From Pisaster brevispinus (Eukaryota; Echinodermata; Asteroidea; Forcipulatida; Asteriidae): DNA of 64,000 bases. A program made the position numbers and the translations under genes. How positions within the stretch are numbered: position 1 is the first letter of the stretch; each line of letters starts with the position of its first letter. Positions 49,301 to 58,642 of the stretch are shown here, one piece after another. Where the stretch lies: positions 3,043,001-3,107,000 of the forward strand of contig JAMKCF010000008.1 in NCBI GenBank assembly GCA_023634235.1, given 5' to 3'. The notes beneath the pieces are model-generated. The model was not told where the DNA came from and made no database searches. It saw nothing but the letters and a program-made list of their open reading frames with translations.

Positions 49301-49607
49301 TTAAGCAGGATGCCTTGAAAACACCCTACGGTGGATCTAGAGGTGATCTAAAATCAGAACCTCCATCGGAACATTTCGAAGAAAAGGGGTTGTTGCTAAG
49401 GGCGGTCCGAGAAGGATGGTGGCCATGACCTCCCTGGCCCAAGACTTACGGATCATCTGGTTGTCTGTCTAGTGATGTGGTTTGTTCTCCAGATTCCTTT
49501 GTCGTTGTCACCGTGTCCTTGTCGCTGGAAGACTCTTCCTTCTTTTCACTACCTTTCCTGCGTCTGGTTTGTCCATTTGGACTGGTATTGTTCACATTCT
49601 TTGCCAT
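40361..49607 (-). CDS. DGAT1: diacylglycerol O-acyltransferase 1, complete, 17 coding exons
   Basis: DGAT1 is an ER multi-pass MBOAT enzyme that joins diacylglycerol and fatty acyl-CoA to make triacylglycerol. Minus-strand coding exons: 49450..49607, 48738..48825, 48287..48327, 48099..48184, 47410..47462, 46788..46890, 46428..46619, 45881..45988, 45067..45170, 44515..44553, 43768..43809, 43242..43286, 42379..42491, 42139..42204, 41564..41651, 41151..41213, 40361..40519. All have GT/AG borders and phases that fit, totalling 1548 nt (515 aa plus stop; human is 488). Landmarks: [27 protein letters not shown], the FYQDWWN motif near residues 386-392, catalytic His in IFHE near 441, and [16 protein letters not shown] near the C terminus. 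The N-terminal ~70 residues are hydrophilic and unlike vertebrates, as usual. Introns hold many repeats. Seventeen coding exons equals the count I recall for vertebrate DGAT1. Confidence 0.97.
40724..40973. mobile_element. foldback element related to MITE family 1, in last DGAT1 intron
   Basis: Left end GCTCAATTTCATGGCTCTGC, right end GCAGAACCATGAAATTGGGC. The internal sequence is unlike family 1, so it may be a sister family sharing termini. SINE-A fragments flank it on both sides. Confidence 0.65.
41285..42050. repeat. dispersed repeat family I, several blocks in DGAT1 introns
   Basis: Blocks around 41285..41470 and 41740..42050 share GTGGCACAACTGTGCA, TAGATGCATTCACCACATGA followed by TATCATA, GGCTGGCATAGTTTATC and GAATGGTCAGACAGTA. 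DGAT1 exon 41564..41651 lies between the blocks and is untouched. Related blocks occur at 30450..30540, 37690..37870, 48405..48680 and 55645..55815, some inverted. Confidence 0.72.
42598..42650. repeat. short degenerate GTGAGTAAGAA microsatellite in DGAT1 intron
   Basis: GTGAGTAAGAA and GTGAGTAGAA alternate for about 50 nt. Each repeat resembles a splice donor (GTGAGT) on the plus strand, opposite to DGAT1 transcription. Confidence 0.7.
42889..43022. mobile_element. MITE family G in DGAT1 intron
   Basis: Left CCGTATCAAAATTGGCGGCT and right GCCACCAATTCGGACTTGGC are diverged inverted ends; GCTATGGCTAGG and CCAGCTATAGCCCTAGCC pair inside. Same family as 62366..62500. Confidence 0.65.
43338..43650. 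mobile_element. MITE family C, inverted copy in DGAT1 intron
   Basis: Reads TTGTCAAAGACCAGTGTCCT at the left and CTACCAAAAGTACACCCTGC at the right, the reverse complement of the 35.4-kb copy. It lacks that copy's outermost repeat on one side and most of its internal hairpin. Confidence 0.78.
44190..44470 (-). mobile_element. tRNA-derived SINE family A, probably two joined copies, in DGAT1 intron
   Basis: Left tail, GTGGGATTCGAACCTACAAG and GATGTCTTAACCGCTAAACC form one antisense tRNA-like head. A second tail (CCGAGTATACAGTGCGCATC, GTGTAAGGGTAAACAAAA) follows in opposite orientation. Together this makes an inverted arrangement. Confidence 0.75.
44701..44846. mobile_element. MITE family 2 in DGAT1 intron
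   Basis: 146 bp with inverted ends GGGCCGATTTCACAAAG and CTTTGTGAAATCGAGCCC. The inside is also symmetric (AAGATTGATCTT, TGATGTCACA / TGACATCACATC), so the whole element can fold into one hairpin. Non-coding. Confidence 0.85.
44860..45012. repeat. dispersed repeat family E copy in DGAT1 intron
   Basis: TAGGCCATGGCCTCTGTTGC, CTTGGTGCCCCTTCAAAAGT, AAAGTGCCCTTGCAAAATGA, ends GATGAAATTCCAGGCCTG. One of the least diverged copies, inverse orientation. Confidence 0.8.
45240..45440 (+). mobile_element. tRNA-derived SINE family B in DGAT1 intron
   Basis: GGCTTAGTGGTG (A-box-like), ACCCTGGTTTGAATCCCAC (B box), then AGATTGCATGGGTATTCCCG and GGGGTTTTCTTCATGC. Shares order and wording with copies at 48940 and 53010. 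Confidence 0.7.
46225..46345 (+). mobile_element. tRNA-derived SINE family D
   Basis: GCTAGATAGCTCAGTTGGTA is a near-perfect Pol III A box within a tRNA-like 5' half, and GGTCACAGATTCAAGTCT is a degenerate B box 35 nt later. It is preceded by TAGGGAGACCGCCAACTT, which recurs in inverse form at 33.5 kb, so this is a dispersed element and not a tRNA gene. Confidence 0.72.
47140..47295. repeat. dispersed repeat family E copy in DGAT1 intron
   Basis: GGCCATGGAGGCCTCTGTTG, GAGCCCCTTCAAAATATCCC, GGAAGTGCTCTTTGCAAAAT, GAGATGAAATTCAAAGCC. Same orientation as the 44.9-kb copy. Confidence 0.78.
48405..48680. repeat. dispersed repeat family I, inverse copy
   Basis: CAACCCTCCTACTGTCTGAC, CAACACCATCCACTGTGG, GGTGAATGCATCTACACATT, GAGCACAGTTGTGCCGCCAT. 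The reverse complement of the order seen at 41.7-42.0 kb. Confidence 0.72.
48940..49125 (+). mobile_element. tRNA-derived SINE family B in DGAT1 intron 1
   Basis: GGATGGTTAAGTGGTAGC (A-box-like), ACCTGGGTTTGAATCCTAC (B box), AGATTGCGTGAGCGTGTCTA. It runs directly into a family C SINE at 49130. Confidence 0.7.
49130..49290 (-). mobile_element. tRNA-derived SINE family C (antisense)
   Basis: CCATCTGAAGGACAAAGCAA, TCTTGCTCAAGAACAAAAGT, then GGGACTCGAACCTACACTCT (antisense B box) and ACTGCGCTTGACCATGA (antisense A-box side). Confidence 0.75.
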
Positions 49608-50015
49608 TGCTCTAAGTAAGAAGGATAGAGAGAGGGGTCTTTAAGGTGAACAGTTTCCTAATGTCTAGTTTAGTTAAGACTAAAAAGGCCTCGGCTTTGT
49701 TGTAAGGTAAATCATGGCTTACATTACAATACAAGCAACTGAGAACAGCTGCACTTTCTATCTGGTGAATTGTGCAACAGAAAATAATTAGGGTTGCCAA
49801 ATATTAAAAATCGTTCAAAGACATTTGATTAATGACAACAAAATGAGTATCAAACCTTTGAAGCTACTTTCATTTCAATATAATGTTAAGCTCTGTAGTC
49901 AATAATAAACCATTGAGTAAATAAACAAATGGCGCCCGCCCCTTTAATATTTAGTAATAAGTTTAAAGTTCAACCACCATGTCAACATCATTGATGCTAG
50001 CTATACCTAACCTAC

Positions 50016-50250
50016 CTGACTGCTGACAGTGCGTTTGAACGATTCCGTTTGTCAAAAAGTGGTGAAAACTCCTACCTCTGCAGCCACTCATCGATTAAAA
50101 TTAAGGAAGTGTCTAGACGGCTTACCAAGCAAACACAATCAATCGAAAGTTTACCTCAATCGATTATTTTGTGGCGACAAAACACGCGTCCCAAGCAGCC
50201 AGCAAAAGAACTTTTTATCCGGTCGGATCGATCCAGTGCGGAAATAATGT
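50016..50250 (-). other. DGAT1: probable DGAT1 5' UTR exon
   Basis: A GTAGGT donor on the minus strand borders position 50016. An acceptor (CTTACTTAG) lies 4 nt upstream of the DGAT1 ATG, with the coding exon starting at 49611. The leader would therefore be spliced, with an intron of about 400 nt. The right end (transcription start) is a guess from the position of the divergent promoter. Confidence 0.5.
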
Positions 50251-50420
50251 AATATACGCACCTTTAACTTGGTATAGCGCCCTCAAGAGTTGGCTGATGT
50301 TATCACGTGTCCTTCGCGTGTCTTTTTGTCATGACACCGGTATTCTCAACCGGTCAGGCGTTCCCGGAACTTAGTTGTTAATGTTCAATCAGGCATAATT
50401 GATAAGGACTGGCCGTTTGC
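50250..50420. promoter_or_regulatory. bidirectional promoter region between DGAT1 and TMPPE
   Basis: DGAT1 is transcribed leftward and TMPPE rightward from this short interval. It is richer in CpG than the flanks, has no recognisable TATA box, and contains a canonical E-box CACGTG at 50304..50309 plus paired ACCGGT sites near 50335 and 50350. No repeat family recognised elsewhere in the window interrupts it. Exact start sites cannot be placed from sequence alone. Confidence 0.5.
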
Positions 50421-50479
50421 AGGTCGATACAGGTCAGCTGTTTCTTCAGTCAGTTGTGTTTCCTTCCTCCGTGATAAAG
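50420..50479 (+). other. TMPPE: probable TMPPE 5' UTR exon
   Basis: A GATAAAG|GTAAGA donor at 50479/50480 pairs with the acceptor CATGTAG at 50844, 21 nt upstream of the TMPPE ATG, giving a leader intron of about 365 nt. The left end is unknown. The following intron contains a long G run near 50647. Confidence 0.5.
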
Positions 50480-50865
50480 GTAAGAATTTTAGTCTTTTGG
50501 GTTAAAACAACAGATTTGGTTTAAAAGACGTTACAACAAATGAAAGGATGGAGGAAATTGCGTCATTATTTTATGTACATTCCAACCACCGGCACCGGGT
50601 GGTGTCAAAGGGAGGGGTGGGGCGAAGGATGGAGTGGAGATGATGGGGGGGGGGGTATGGAGACAAGCTTGGACTCAGCATTAAGTCCATTTTACCATCT
50701 GTTTAATAGAGATTTGTAAAATATGTTTTGGGATGATAAGAAAATAATAGTACTGCCCCTGTGTTGAACTTTTGCTTTTTAACTATTGGACATTCGTAGT
50801 CATACATTTTGTGATGTTTTTTCTCCCCTTCTGTTTTCATGTAGAATTAAACAGGAGACATCAAG

Positions 50866-53800
50866 ATGACATCACCGTTGATCTCCTTCAAGATGTACTT
50901 CCTTGTTATAGTGGCCTGCAGTTTCTTTTCCCTGGGCCATCTCCAGTCCGGCGCCGTAGGTTTGAACACCAAATCCCCAACGAGGGCGCTGAAACTTCTC
51001 ATGGTCATCTTGCCGCTGACTTTTTTCCTGTCTTACTTTCTGGCATGGAAAATGCTCATCCTCACGCCAAGGGAAAAGCTCCAACGAGAAAAACCCAAAT
51101 GGGTACAGGGTTATTTTCTCTTCAAAGTTTGGACGTTGCTTTTGTTTGTTCTGCTTTTGTTTACCCACCTGAGTTTTCCTTACATGTTGAGCATGGGGAA
51201 AATGGTTGAGGTGGGCCCAGTGCCTTACGTCTTGTTCGCTTCGCTAGGGACATCTTTGATATTGGCTGCTGTTTTGCTTAAGATGAAAGTGTTGGAAGTT
51301 TTTGTGTCTTGTCTACTTTCCGGCCTTCGGTGGAAGTGGTTCGAGTGTAACTGGTATCTTATCCGTGGTGCTCTGGTCGCTGTCATCGTCTCTTGTCTAG
51401 CGACGGTGTCGATAATGAATGCTGCAGCTGGTCCGGTCGTCAAGGAAGTTCAGGTGCCGGTGAGGAAGTTACCACTGGCCATGAACGGCCTGAAAGTCGT
51501 CCAGCTATCAGACATCCACATCGGACCGACCGTCGGACGGAAACAACTTCAGCAGGCTGTGGATACAACCAATTCTTTAAAACCAGGTATATACAACAAA
51601 ATAAACAGGTAACCAGTCACAACAATGCTAACTAGATGCAGCATTTTGACTGGTAACCTGTTTGCAAAAATAACCTGTTTGGTGCTTGGCAAATTTTTAC
51701 CAACTTGATGAAATTGGGCCTAGAAATCTGTGTAGTATGAACAGTTATGTCATGTTCCCTATATGTATACACAGTTAGGAATACTGATTCTTGTTAAACC
51801 AATGAGGCATCAGACTATTTAACCCCATAGCCTCCATTGGATTAGTACGGTGTAAAATCAATCCCATTGTATTTTTGTTTGTAGATATCATCGCCATCAC
51901 TGGTGACCTTGTGGACTCTACTGTGGAGCATCTAACCGATGCAGTGGCTCCACTGTCACAGCTGAAAGCCAAATATGGAGTTTTCTTTGTTACTGGTAGG
52001 TGCGCTTATAATGGTGACCCGTGTTCTTTGGGTTTGTTAGACACCTAAGGTTTGCCGGGGCCCGACACTAACAGTGGACTGCAGGCCCGAGGCCAGTGAT
52101 TTTAGCATTGGGCCAGTTAACTCACAACCAGACAAGTCCGATGGTCTCTGTGTTTTTCAATTGAATGATTTACTACCTCTGTCCTCACTGTGTATTATCT
52201 TTAATAACAATTTTTTTAAAGGGTTCAATCGTTCAAGTCAGTGTTTGACTTTTGAGTCTTGTAAATATCTTTCAGTTCTGTTGAGTATTGAAGTATGTTT
52301 CCCATAAGCCCTGCACTCAAGTGTTTTGCTCAACCACATATTTTGGGAAATTTACTGGTTTAGACTTTTTCCAAACCTCCTCTCTAAAAGTTCAGTGAAT
52401 ATAGAAAAGAAGGAAATAATTAAGTCATTTAGGTCTGGTAAAAATTTTGTAAATGTTGGTCCTATAAAAATGCTGAGCTACAAGATGGGGCTAGCAGATA
52501 GTTCAGCCCTGCCTTGAATCTTGTTTGTAGAATTTCCTGTAGGAAGTTTCCTGAAATCTCAAAAGAGTTCTATCTTTTTCAAGCTAGACAGCCCTCTCTA
52601 TTGTCGATTCCCTTTTTCTCTGTACTCCCTGCAGGAAACCATGAGTACTACACCCATGACGTTAAGAACTGGATTGCGCACCTACAGTCGCTGGGCATCA
52701 CCTGTCTGTCCAACAAGAACGTGAAGATCGCAGACCCAGCGAGGGCGCAAGACTGGTTTTACATCGCAGGGACGCATGATATTGAATCAGAGCGGGTCAT
52801 GATAGACGAGTAAGGACACTGCAGACTTTGTTTTTTCTCTGTAAAGGGATGGGACAAATACGTTCAGGACAGATGAATCAAAACTGCATCTTAAAAATGA
52901 CCTGCATTCTAGAGCAGATGACTTAATCACTTGACCACCAAGTGAGATTGGTGACCTAGGGGCCAGTTCAAATCTTGAAATTATCAACAGGTATCGCTAC
53001 TAAGAGGCAGTTTGGTTGGTTGTTGTGGTTTCTTTCCTCGCCTTTCACCCTGGTTCGAATCACATGGAGGGCGCTGTTCGGATTGGGTTTTCAGTCCCTA
53101 CCTGATTGCGTGGGTTTTCCCTGGAATAATTCTCAGGGGCTTTCATCTTAGACTGAAATTTCCTTCTTGTCTTCTCTCCATGGGGTTCTTGGCTAGTACA
53201 GCGATTAAGTTCACTTTTCTGAGAATCCTTGGCTTCACAACCAGAATTAATAAAGTCAATAAATAAAGAAAAATAAACAACTATACTTTAATACCCCTGA
53301 TGCAATTATTACAACAACTATCTTGTTTTGGCCTACAGGGAAGATCAATTCAATCTGGACATTGCGCTTCAAGATACAGACAGTGAGCATGCTGTAATCC
53401 TATTGGCTCATCAGCCAAAGGCAGCCAGACGAGCCCTCCAATCACAGTTCGACATCAGCCTGATCCTGTCGGGTAAGTAGAAATCGCGTCTGTATTTAGA
53501 GGGTCTCTCAGTCTTGGCGGGGGGGGTTCTGGTTAAGATTCATTTCAATCCTGTGCTGACTGGCATTTGATCATTTCAACATAAAAAGATGCTATGGCTT
53601 CAAGAAACCACCCCCTAGAAGAATCTTGTTTTGACGAGTGTGAACATTCCTGGAAAATGGCTTGCAGGCCTATCCCCTTGTTCTAGCCCCACAACCTCTC
53701 AGATGTTATCAACTCGGGAGTTTTACAGACTCTGTGCTTCACCTGAAATACCAAAACTACAGGTTTTTTAAACGTGGACTATTTCTCTCACCCTTGGTGT

Positions 53801-54189
53801 CTGTTCAATTTCTTTTGAAAATGCTCAAGTGTCTTGCTTAAGGACACAAGTGTCAAGACCAGGACTACACTATGTAGATCAGAAACACCAGAGCTTGAGT
53901 CTGGTGTACTTGACCGCCCAGCCACTTTGCGTTTGAAAACAAAAATGCTTGTGAGAAAATAAGTTAACACCCTAAAATTGTTTACTCTCTTGTTGTAGGT
54001 CACACACATGCCGGGCAGTTCTACCCGGCTAACATGTTAAGCTACTTGTCCAGCCCATACTTTGCTGGCATGTACCAACCAAAAGATGGATCTTACGTCT
54101 ACGTATCTCCGGGTTCCTGGCATAACGGACCCCCCTTGAGGTTGTTCTCCCGGTCTGAAATCACTTTGCTAACCTTGCTGTCTACATGA
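50866..54189 (+). CDS. TMPPE: transmembrane protein with metallophosphoesterase domain, complete
   Basis: Coding exons 50866..51586, 51885..51995, 52635..52809, 53339..53472 and 53999..54189 join in phase to 1332 nt (443 aa; human is about 453). The N-terminal ~190 residues hold about five hydrophobic membrane segments (roughly 8-24, 44-62, 87-106, 118-137, 168-186). A calcineurin-like metallophosphoesterase domain follows with all metal-binding motifs: SDIHIGP (Asp216, His218), GDLVD (Asp248), GNHEYY (Asn279, His280), LLAHQP (His360) and SGHTHAG (His382, His384). NAA...VKEVQVPVRKLP before the domain also matches vertebrate TMPPE. All motifs are intact, so activity is expected, but the substrate is unknown. 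Introns are short (about 300-640 nt) and contain a half-MITE and SINE pieces. The gene is divergent from DGAT1. Confidence 0.94.
51600..51722. mobile_element. MITE family 1, half copy in TMPPE intron
   Basis: Contains TAACCAGTCACAACAATGC and the terminal GATGAAATTGGGCC; starts 14 nt after the TMPPE exon at 51586. Confidence 0.55.
53010..53210 (+). mobile_element. tRNA-derived SINE family B in TMPPE intron
   Basis: CACCCTGGTTCGAATCACA (B box), CCTGATTGCGTGGGTTTTCC, then GGGGCTTTCATC. The head is diverged. Confidence 0.65.
53815..53935 (-). mobile_element. tRNA-derived SINE family C (antisense, partial)
   Basis: GTCTTGCTTAAGGACACAAG, ACTACACTATGTAGATCAGA, AGTCTGGTGTACTTGACCGC. In a TMPPE intron, with the 5' side of the unit missing. 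Confidence 0.65.
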
Positions 54190-54705
54190 GGTTGAGGGGC
54201 AGGGGAGGTTGAGGGGGGAGGGCGAGAACATTTTTAGCCAATCAAATCCACTTGGGGTCTCTACCACATGCAACATGTCCTAACATCTGCAGGCCTGGTA
54301 CTCAGTTCTTGTAAGAGGAACAGGTTTTTCCCTTGGAGAACATTTCAAGGGGGCGCCGAGGCAATGAGGCAACTGTCTCCATTGCCCCCTTATAGTAACA
54401 GGTCTGCAAATGCAGATGTTGTCCTTCTGTAGATTACAACAACCACCTGTTTGTACAAATGTTCTTTAGTTGAGCTGAAACAAAGCAATTCTTTGATGCT
54501 CTGATGAAGAGGATGAGATCCCACAATTTTGGTTTTCTTTTCAGTTGTTGGATTGAATAGGGACCGAGTTGGGGTACATTTGCCATTTTCTTGCATTTTT
54601 AGCACTCCTTAACTTATTCCCAGTTTTAAATTATTTTAAATGTCCCTTTATGACTATTGTAGAAAGAGACACAAGGAGGAAATTTGGTTTTAATTGTTGG
54701 CTTTT

Positions 54706-55060
54706 AAAGGTATAACACAGGATTACAGGGTTGGTAGAGCTGATAAATAGTTGCACAAAGTGTTGAAGTTTTGTGTGATTAACAATATACATGAAATAAC
54801 GAACCTTTGAAAATTTCGGCTTAATCTGTCGTGTGAGTCAGGAGAAAGATATTAATAAAAACCGTGCACAGTTTTCAGCATGTACACACAATTTCCTTAA
54901 TTTTGGTTGTAACAACCAAAATCAGCCTACGCATTTTGTTATCATCATTTTGTTGGGTTTTCAGATACAGCTTTCTCAAATATGACTTCGCTTCGGAGAG
55001 AAATGTTTCACTAAACAAAAACAACAAAAACCTAGCATGAACCTCATAGAAATCAGTAAG
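54706..55060. mobile_element. MITE family D, inverted diverged copy
   Basis: Begins TTTTAAAGGTATAACACAGG and contains CGGCTTAATCTGTCGTGTGA followed by GTCAGGA, the reverse complement of the matching part in the 29.7-kb copy. The right end is blurred. Lies just downstream of TMPPE. Confidence 0.6.
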
Positions 55061-55644
55061 CTTTTAGATGTTCTTTATCCTGACCAATAATGTTCATTTT
55101 GGAGGCTCTTCTAGTCAAAGGGATATTGTTAAGGCGTTGGAAACAAGCCATGGGTTTAAGACTTGATGGAGAAGGCATAGGAACTGGAAGTTAAAACAAA
55201 ATTCACTTGGGGATGTTAATTTTAAAGAAATATTTTTGTGTGCTTAAAACAAACGATGATAATTTGGGAATTGATATGCAGTGAAGTTTTTAATGTAAAT
55301 CAGCACATTTTAGTAATTTGACGCAACTGATGAAAACAACCAGGGTTATTTATTAATGTAGGAAAAAAATCGTGGGTGAGAAGTTGGATGAAAGAGAGGA
55401 AAATTACAATTTTTTCACCGAAAGAAGTAAATTTTACTTTAAAAGTGTTAGTGTGTAATTAAATAAACAATGATGGATTTTTTTTTCTAATGGAACTTTA
55501 AGTTAATGTAAATAAACACTTGAAATGTCATTTTTTTTAAAGGCATATTATTTATGAAAAGATCAAAATGAAATAAGGACTTTTGTAAAAGTTGGCTAAT
55601 GAGAATAATTATAATATTACAATGCTCAGTTTTTTGTATCAATC

Positions 55645-55815
55645 ATTAAAAATCACTGTGGATGATAGTGAATGGTCGGACAGTAGGAGGGTTGACTGTG
55701 CACAGTGTAGATACATTCAAAACAACCTCAGTGGGTGATAGTGAATGGTCAAACTGTAGGAGGCATTCCAAACCACAGTGGATGAAATTGATTGGTCAGA
55801 CAGTAGGAGTTTTAA
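55645..55815. repeat. dispersed repeat family I, tandem short blocks
   Basis: GAATGGTCGGACAGTAGGAG, GAATGGTCAAACTGTAGGAG and GATTGGTCAGACAGTAGGAG come in quick succession (about 70 nt apart), so here the family occurs as a short tandem run. Confidence 0.7.
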
Positions 55816-56518
55816 GTCATATTCGTATTAATAAACATTTTTACCAAGAACATGATTTATATTTTTTGTTTTATCTTACCAGGCAGTGATTCACATCCCA
55901 TCTTTTGTTTACCAACGATAACCACTGTTTTAATGTGTAACAAAGACAGAAAAACTTGGTTGTTGTTTTGTTTATAAAAAAATTATCAACAAACATTCAA
56001 GATGCCAAAACAAAAAATCATAACAAAACTAACATGGGAATTTCACAATTATCACTTTAAAGTTTTAACAAATAATAGATTGTTTACCCTAATAATGATT
56101 TACCTTGAAATATTATAAATGTATATATAGCCTGTTTTCTTTTGGCAATACATTTGCTTAATTATCATTAATATGTATATTTGAATGAACCAATTATTGT
56201 TATTAAAATGTGAGAGTAAAAAAGGTAATTTTATGTCTTGTTTTTTCCCGTCTTTTTTGTGTGCTATTGTATGAGAGATCGCCTAACATCACAAGGCCCC
56301 GAACGGCCACTTCAAGGTGAGGGCTACACTTAAGTGATTTGGGCTGTCGACCCAAATCGACTGCCACAAAGGGGAACGTTGCCACCAACTCCTGGGGCTG
56401 AAACAGGGTTACCCCCTACACAGTCCAAAAGGATGTCTTGAATGAGTTTATTAAAAAAAAAGTCACTAGAGCAGTCCCAAAGAACACAAAGAGCACTAAG
56501 CACAGCGGTCATCTGTGT

Positions 56519-56716
56519 CAGAGCTAAGTATTAAGAGAGTTGTGACATTGAAGGATTGGTTTTTCTTTTGTCATGTAAATGCTGGACGCCATTTTGGGTC
56601 CACATATAACACAACCCAATGTGCAGTCCAGTCTGCCGCCCTCTGTGGTCATATGCTTTTTTTGGACTGAAAATTGCCTTGAATCACAAGTTGTCCCAAC
56701 TCTCAATACACAGCTC
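56519..56716. mobile_element. MITE family F, second copy
   Basis: Starts CAGAGCTAAGTATTAAGAGA, core GCTGGACGCCATTTTGGGTC, ends ACTCTCAATACACAGCTC. It abuts a full MITE family 1 copy with a 2-nt gap and has lost its final two bases. Confidence 0.82.
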
Positions 56717-56718
56717 GA

Positions 56719-56906
56719 GGGCCCAATTTCACAGAGCTGCTTAAGCACAAAAAATTGCTTAACAATTGTATGCTTAGCAGAAATGAGCGGGATACCATTC
56801 ACAAATTGTACACACGACATGGTAGTGTAACTGGTAACCTTATTCTGGTAAGCATAATTTTGTTGTGCTCAGCACTGTGCTCAAGCAGCTCTATGAAATT
56901 GGGCCC
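56719..56906. mobile_element. MITE family 1, full-length foldback copy
   Basis: 188 bp, same terminal inverted repeats (GGGCCCAATTTCAC) and core as the copy at 28119..28311, in the same orientation. It begins two bases after a different MITE (56519..56716), so one inserted at the edge of the other. Confidence 0.9.
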
Positions 56907-57484
56907 AGGTCTGCCATGAACGCCCTCTATGTCAGCTGTGGACAAGAGAGTATTGATACCATGCAGCATACCTGTATGGCAAAATTAACCAGACCGACCA
57001 ATTGGAAAGCTGACATTTGCCACACACCTAAAATGGCAGCGCGCACACATTGCCTAAAAGCAGATATACACAGGCAACTACACATCCAGCGGTCTCCGGT
57101 CCGGGGTTTCCACTTCTATATGAGCTGACCTCAAACAATCTCATTATCAACTGATTAAGACTTGGTGCAAGACCTTCACGTTCTGATTTGTCCCAATTTC
57201 CACCAACCGCCACACGAGCAGGGGGCTGTTCGTGCTGTAAGAGCGGTTTGTCGATGATAGCGCCCTCTCATTTGGAAAAATTGAGACAATTCAAAAATGA
57301 GAATGTTTTGCGCTAAGACTAGTGGTTTGGACAGCTCAGAATTCAGAAGGTCTCAGTTTTGATTCCCCAACCCCCTTCCGCACTCGGAGCACACTGAGTA
57401 ACAACATTGTTTGTAACACGTTCCTCCAAAACAAAAGGGAAAATAATTAATCAAATTGAGCGCTCATCTACTTAAGAACTTAAA

Positions 57485-57640
57485 ACAGGGAAAACTCAAA
57501 CTATTAATTACTGTCATAACAACTTAATGTGCTAAAATGGGAGAAAAACCAAACTATCAAATTATGTCATAACAACATAATATACTAAAAACGGGGTAAA
57601 CCACACTTCTAATTACTGTCATAACAATGTAATGTAACTC
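57485..57640. repeat. degenerate ~62-bp tandem repeat, about 3 units
   Basis: Three imperfect units sharing CTGTCATAACAA or ATGTCATAACAA, followed by TAATGT/TAATAT and CTAAAA, with an AAACCA-type spacer. AT-rich and non-coding. Confidence 0.7.
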
Positions 57641-58319
57641 GAGTTGAAAAAAAAAACCAAACCCAAATATTCATGGCTGCTACTCTCTTGTGACGTATCA
57701 ATATGGCTCAGTAATGATATCTCCAGTTCTTTTGAGAAGTGCTACTTCTTAAACACAGCGCTCAAGTGACAACCCTAAAGTGTACTACATTGCTACCTCG
57801 TGTCAACTAGATTCTCTGTACCCACAACCAATCCAAAAGAAAAATGGAATCAACCACAACCCAAGATCTTCCAAAACACCCAAAGTTGAGCAGTATTTTA
57901 CTAATGAAAACGTACTCAATTTGAGTCCAAGCTTAATGTCCTTCAGAATTTGGTTTCGATGGGATTTTACACAGACTCAGCAGAAAAATAGTTGTTGGAA
58001 CTCATCAGAGACTCCTCCCAAACGTCACACTTTTTGTATGTAATTGAGTTTTTACTCATGAGGATGTACTCCTTGATGTCTTTCATTAGAGACTCTCCCA
58101 CATCCTCCAAAATACTCCACTCTGCAGTAATTCAACACTCATGGACTTGGATAAGATTAACTATGGCTGCTCCAATTTTAAGCAATCATTATTTGGACCT
58201 GCAGTTCCGAATCCCACAGAGTCAGACAACTTCCTGAAGAGGATTTGGGCGGATTTGGGACCATCCAGGGAATCATAGACATGTACGTACTTGAAAACTT
58301 TTTCAATAGGATGTCAAAC

Positions 58320-58642
58320 TTTTCATGGTGGAGATACAATCCAGACAGCTTTGTGGTAAAACCATGTACTTGAGTAGAATTTGAAAATTTAAATGGTGTA
58401 GATACAATCTAGTAAGGTTTGTGGTAACACCATTTACATGAGTAGGATTTGAAACTTGGCAAGGTGGAGATACAATCAAGTAAGGTTTGCTGTAACACCA
58501 TGTACATGAGTAGGATTTGAAACTTGGCAAGGTGGAGATACAATCTAGTAAGTTTTGCTGTAACACCGTGTACATGAGTAGGATTTGAAATTTGGCACGG
58601 TGGAGATACAATCAGACAGGTTTGTTGCAACACCATGGAAGA
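58320..58642. repeat. 68-bp tandem repeat, about 5 units
   Basis: GGTGGAGATACAATC (first unit) or close variants recur near 58327, 58394, 58463, 58531 and 58599. The constant middle is TGTAACACCATGTACATGAG followed by TAGGATTTGAAA. The central two copies are nearly identical; the outer ones are diverged, the usual pattern of a homogenising array. Confidence 0.88.

Noticed and set aside
50772..51209. 145-codon frame overlapping the first TMPPE exon
   Set aside because: A shadow in another frame; the TMPPE frame has family similarity and matching splice phases.
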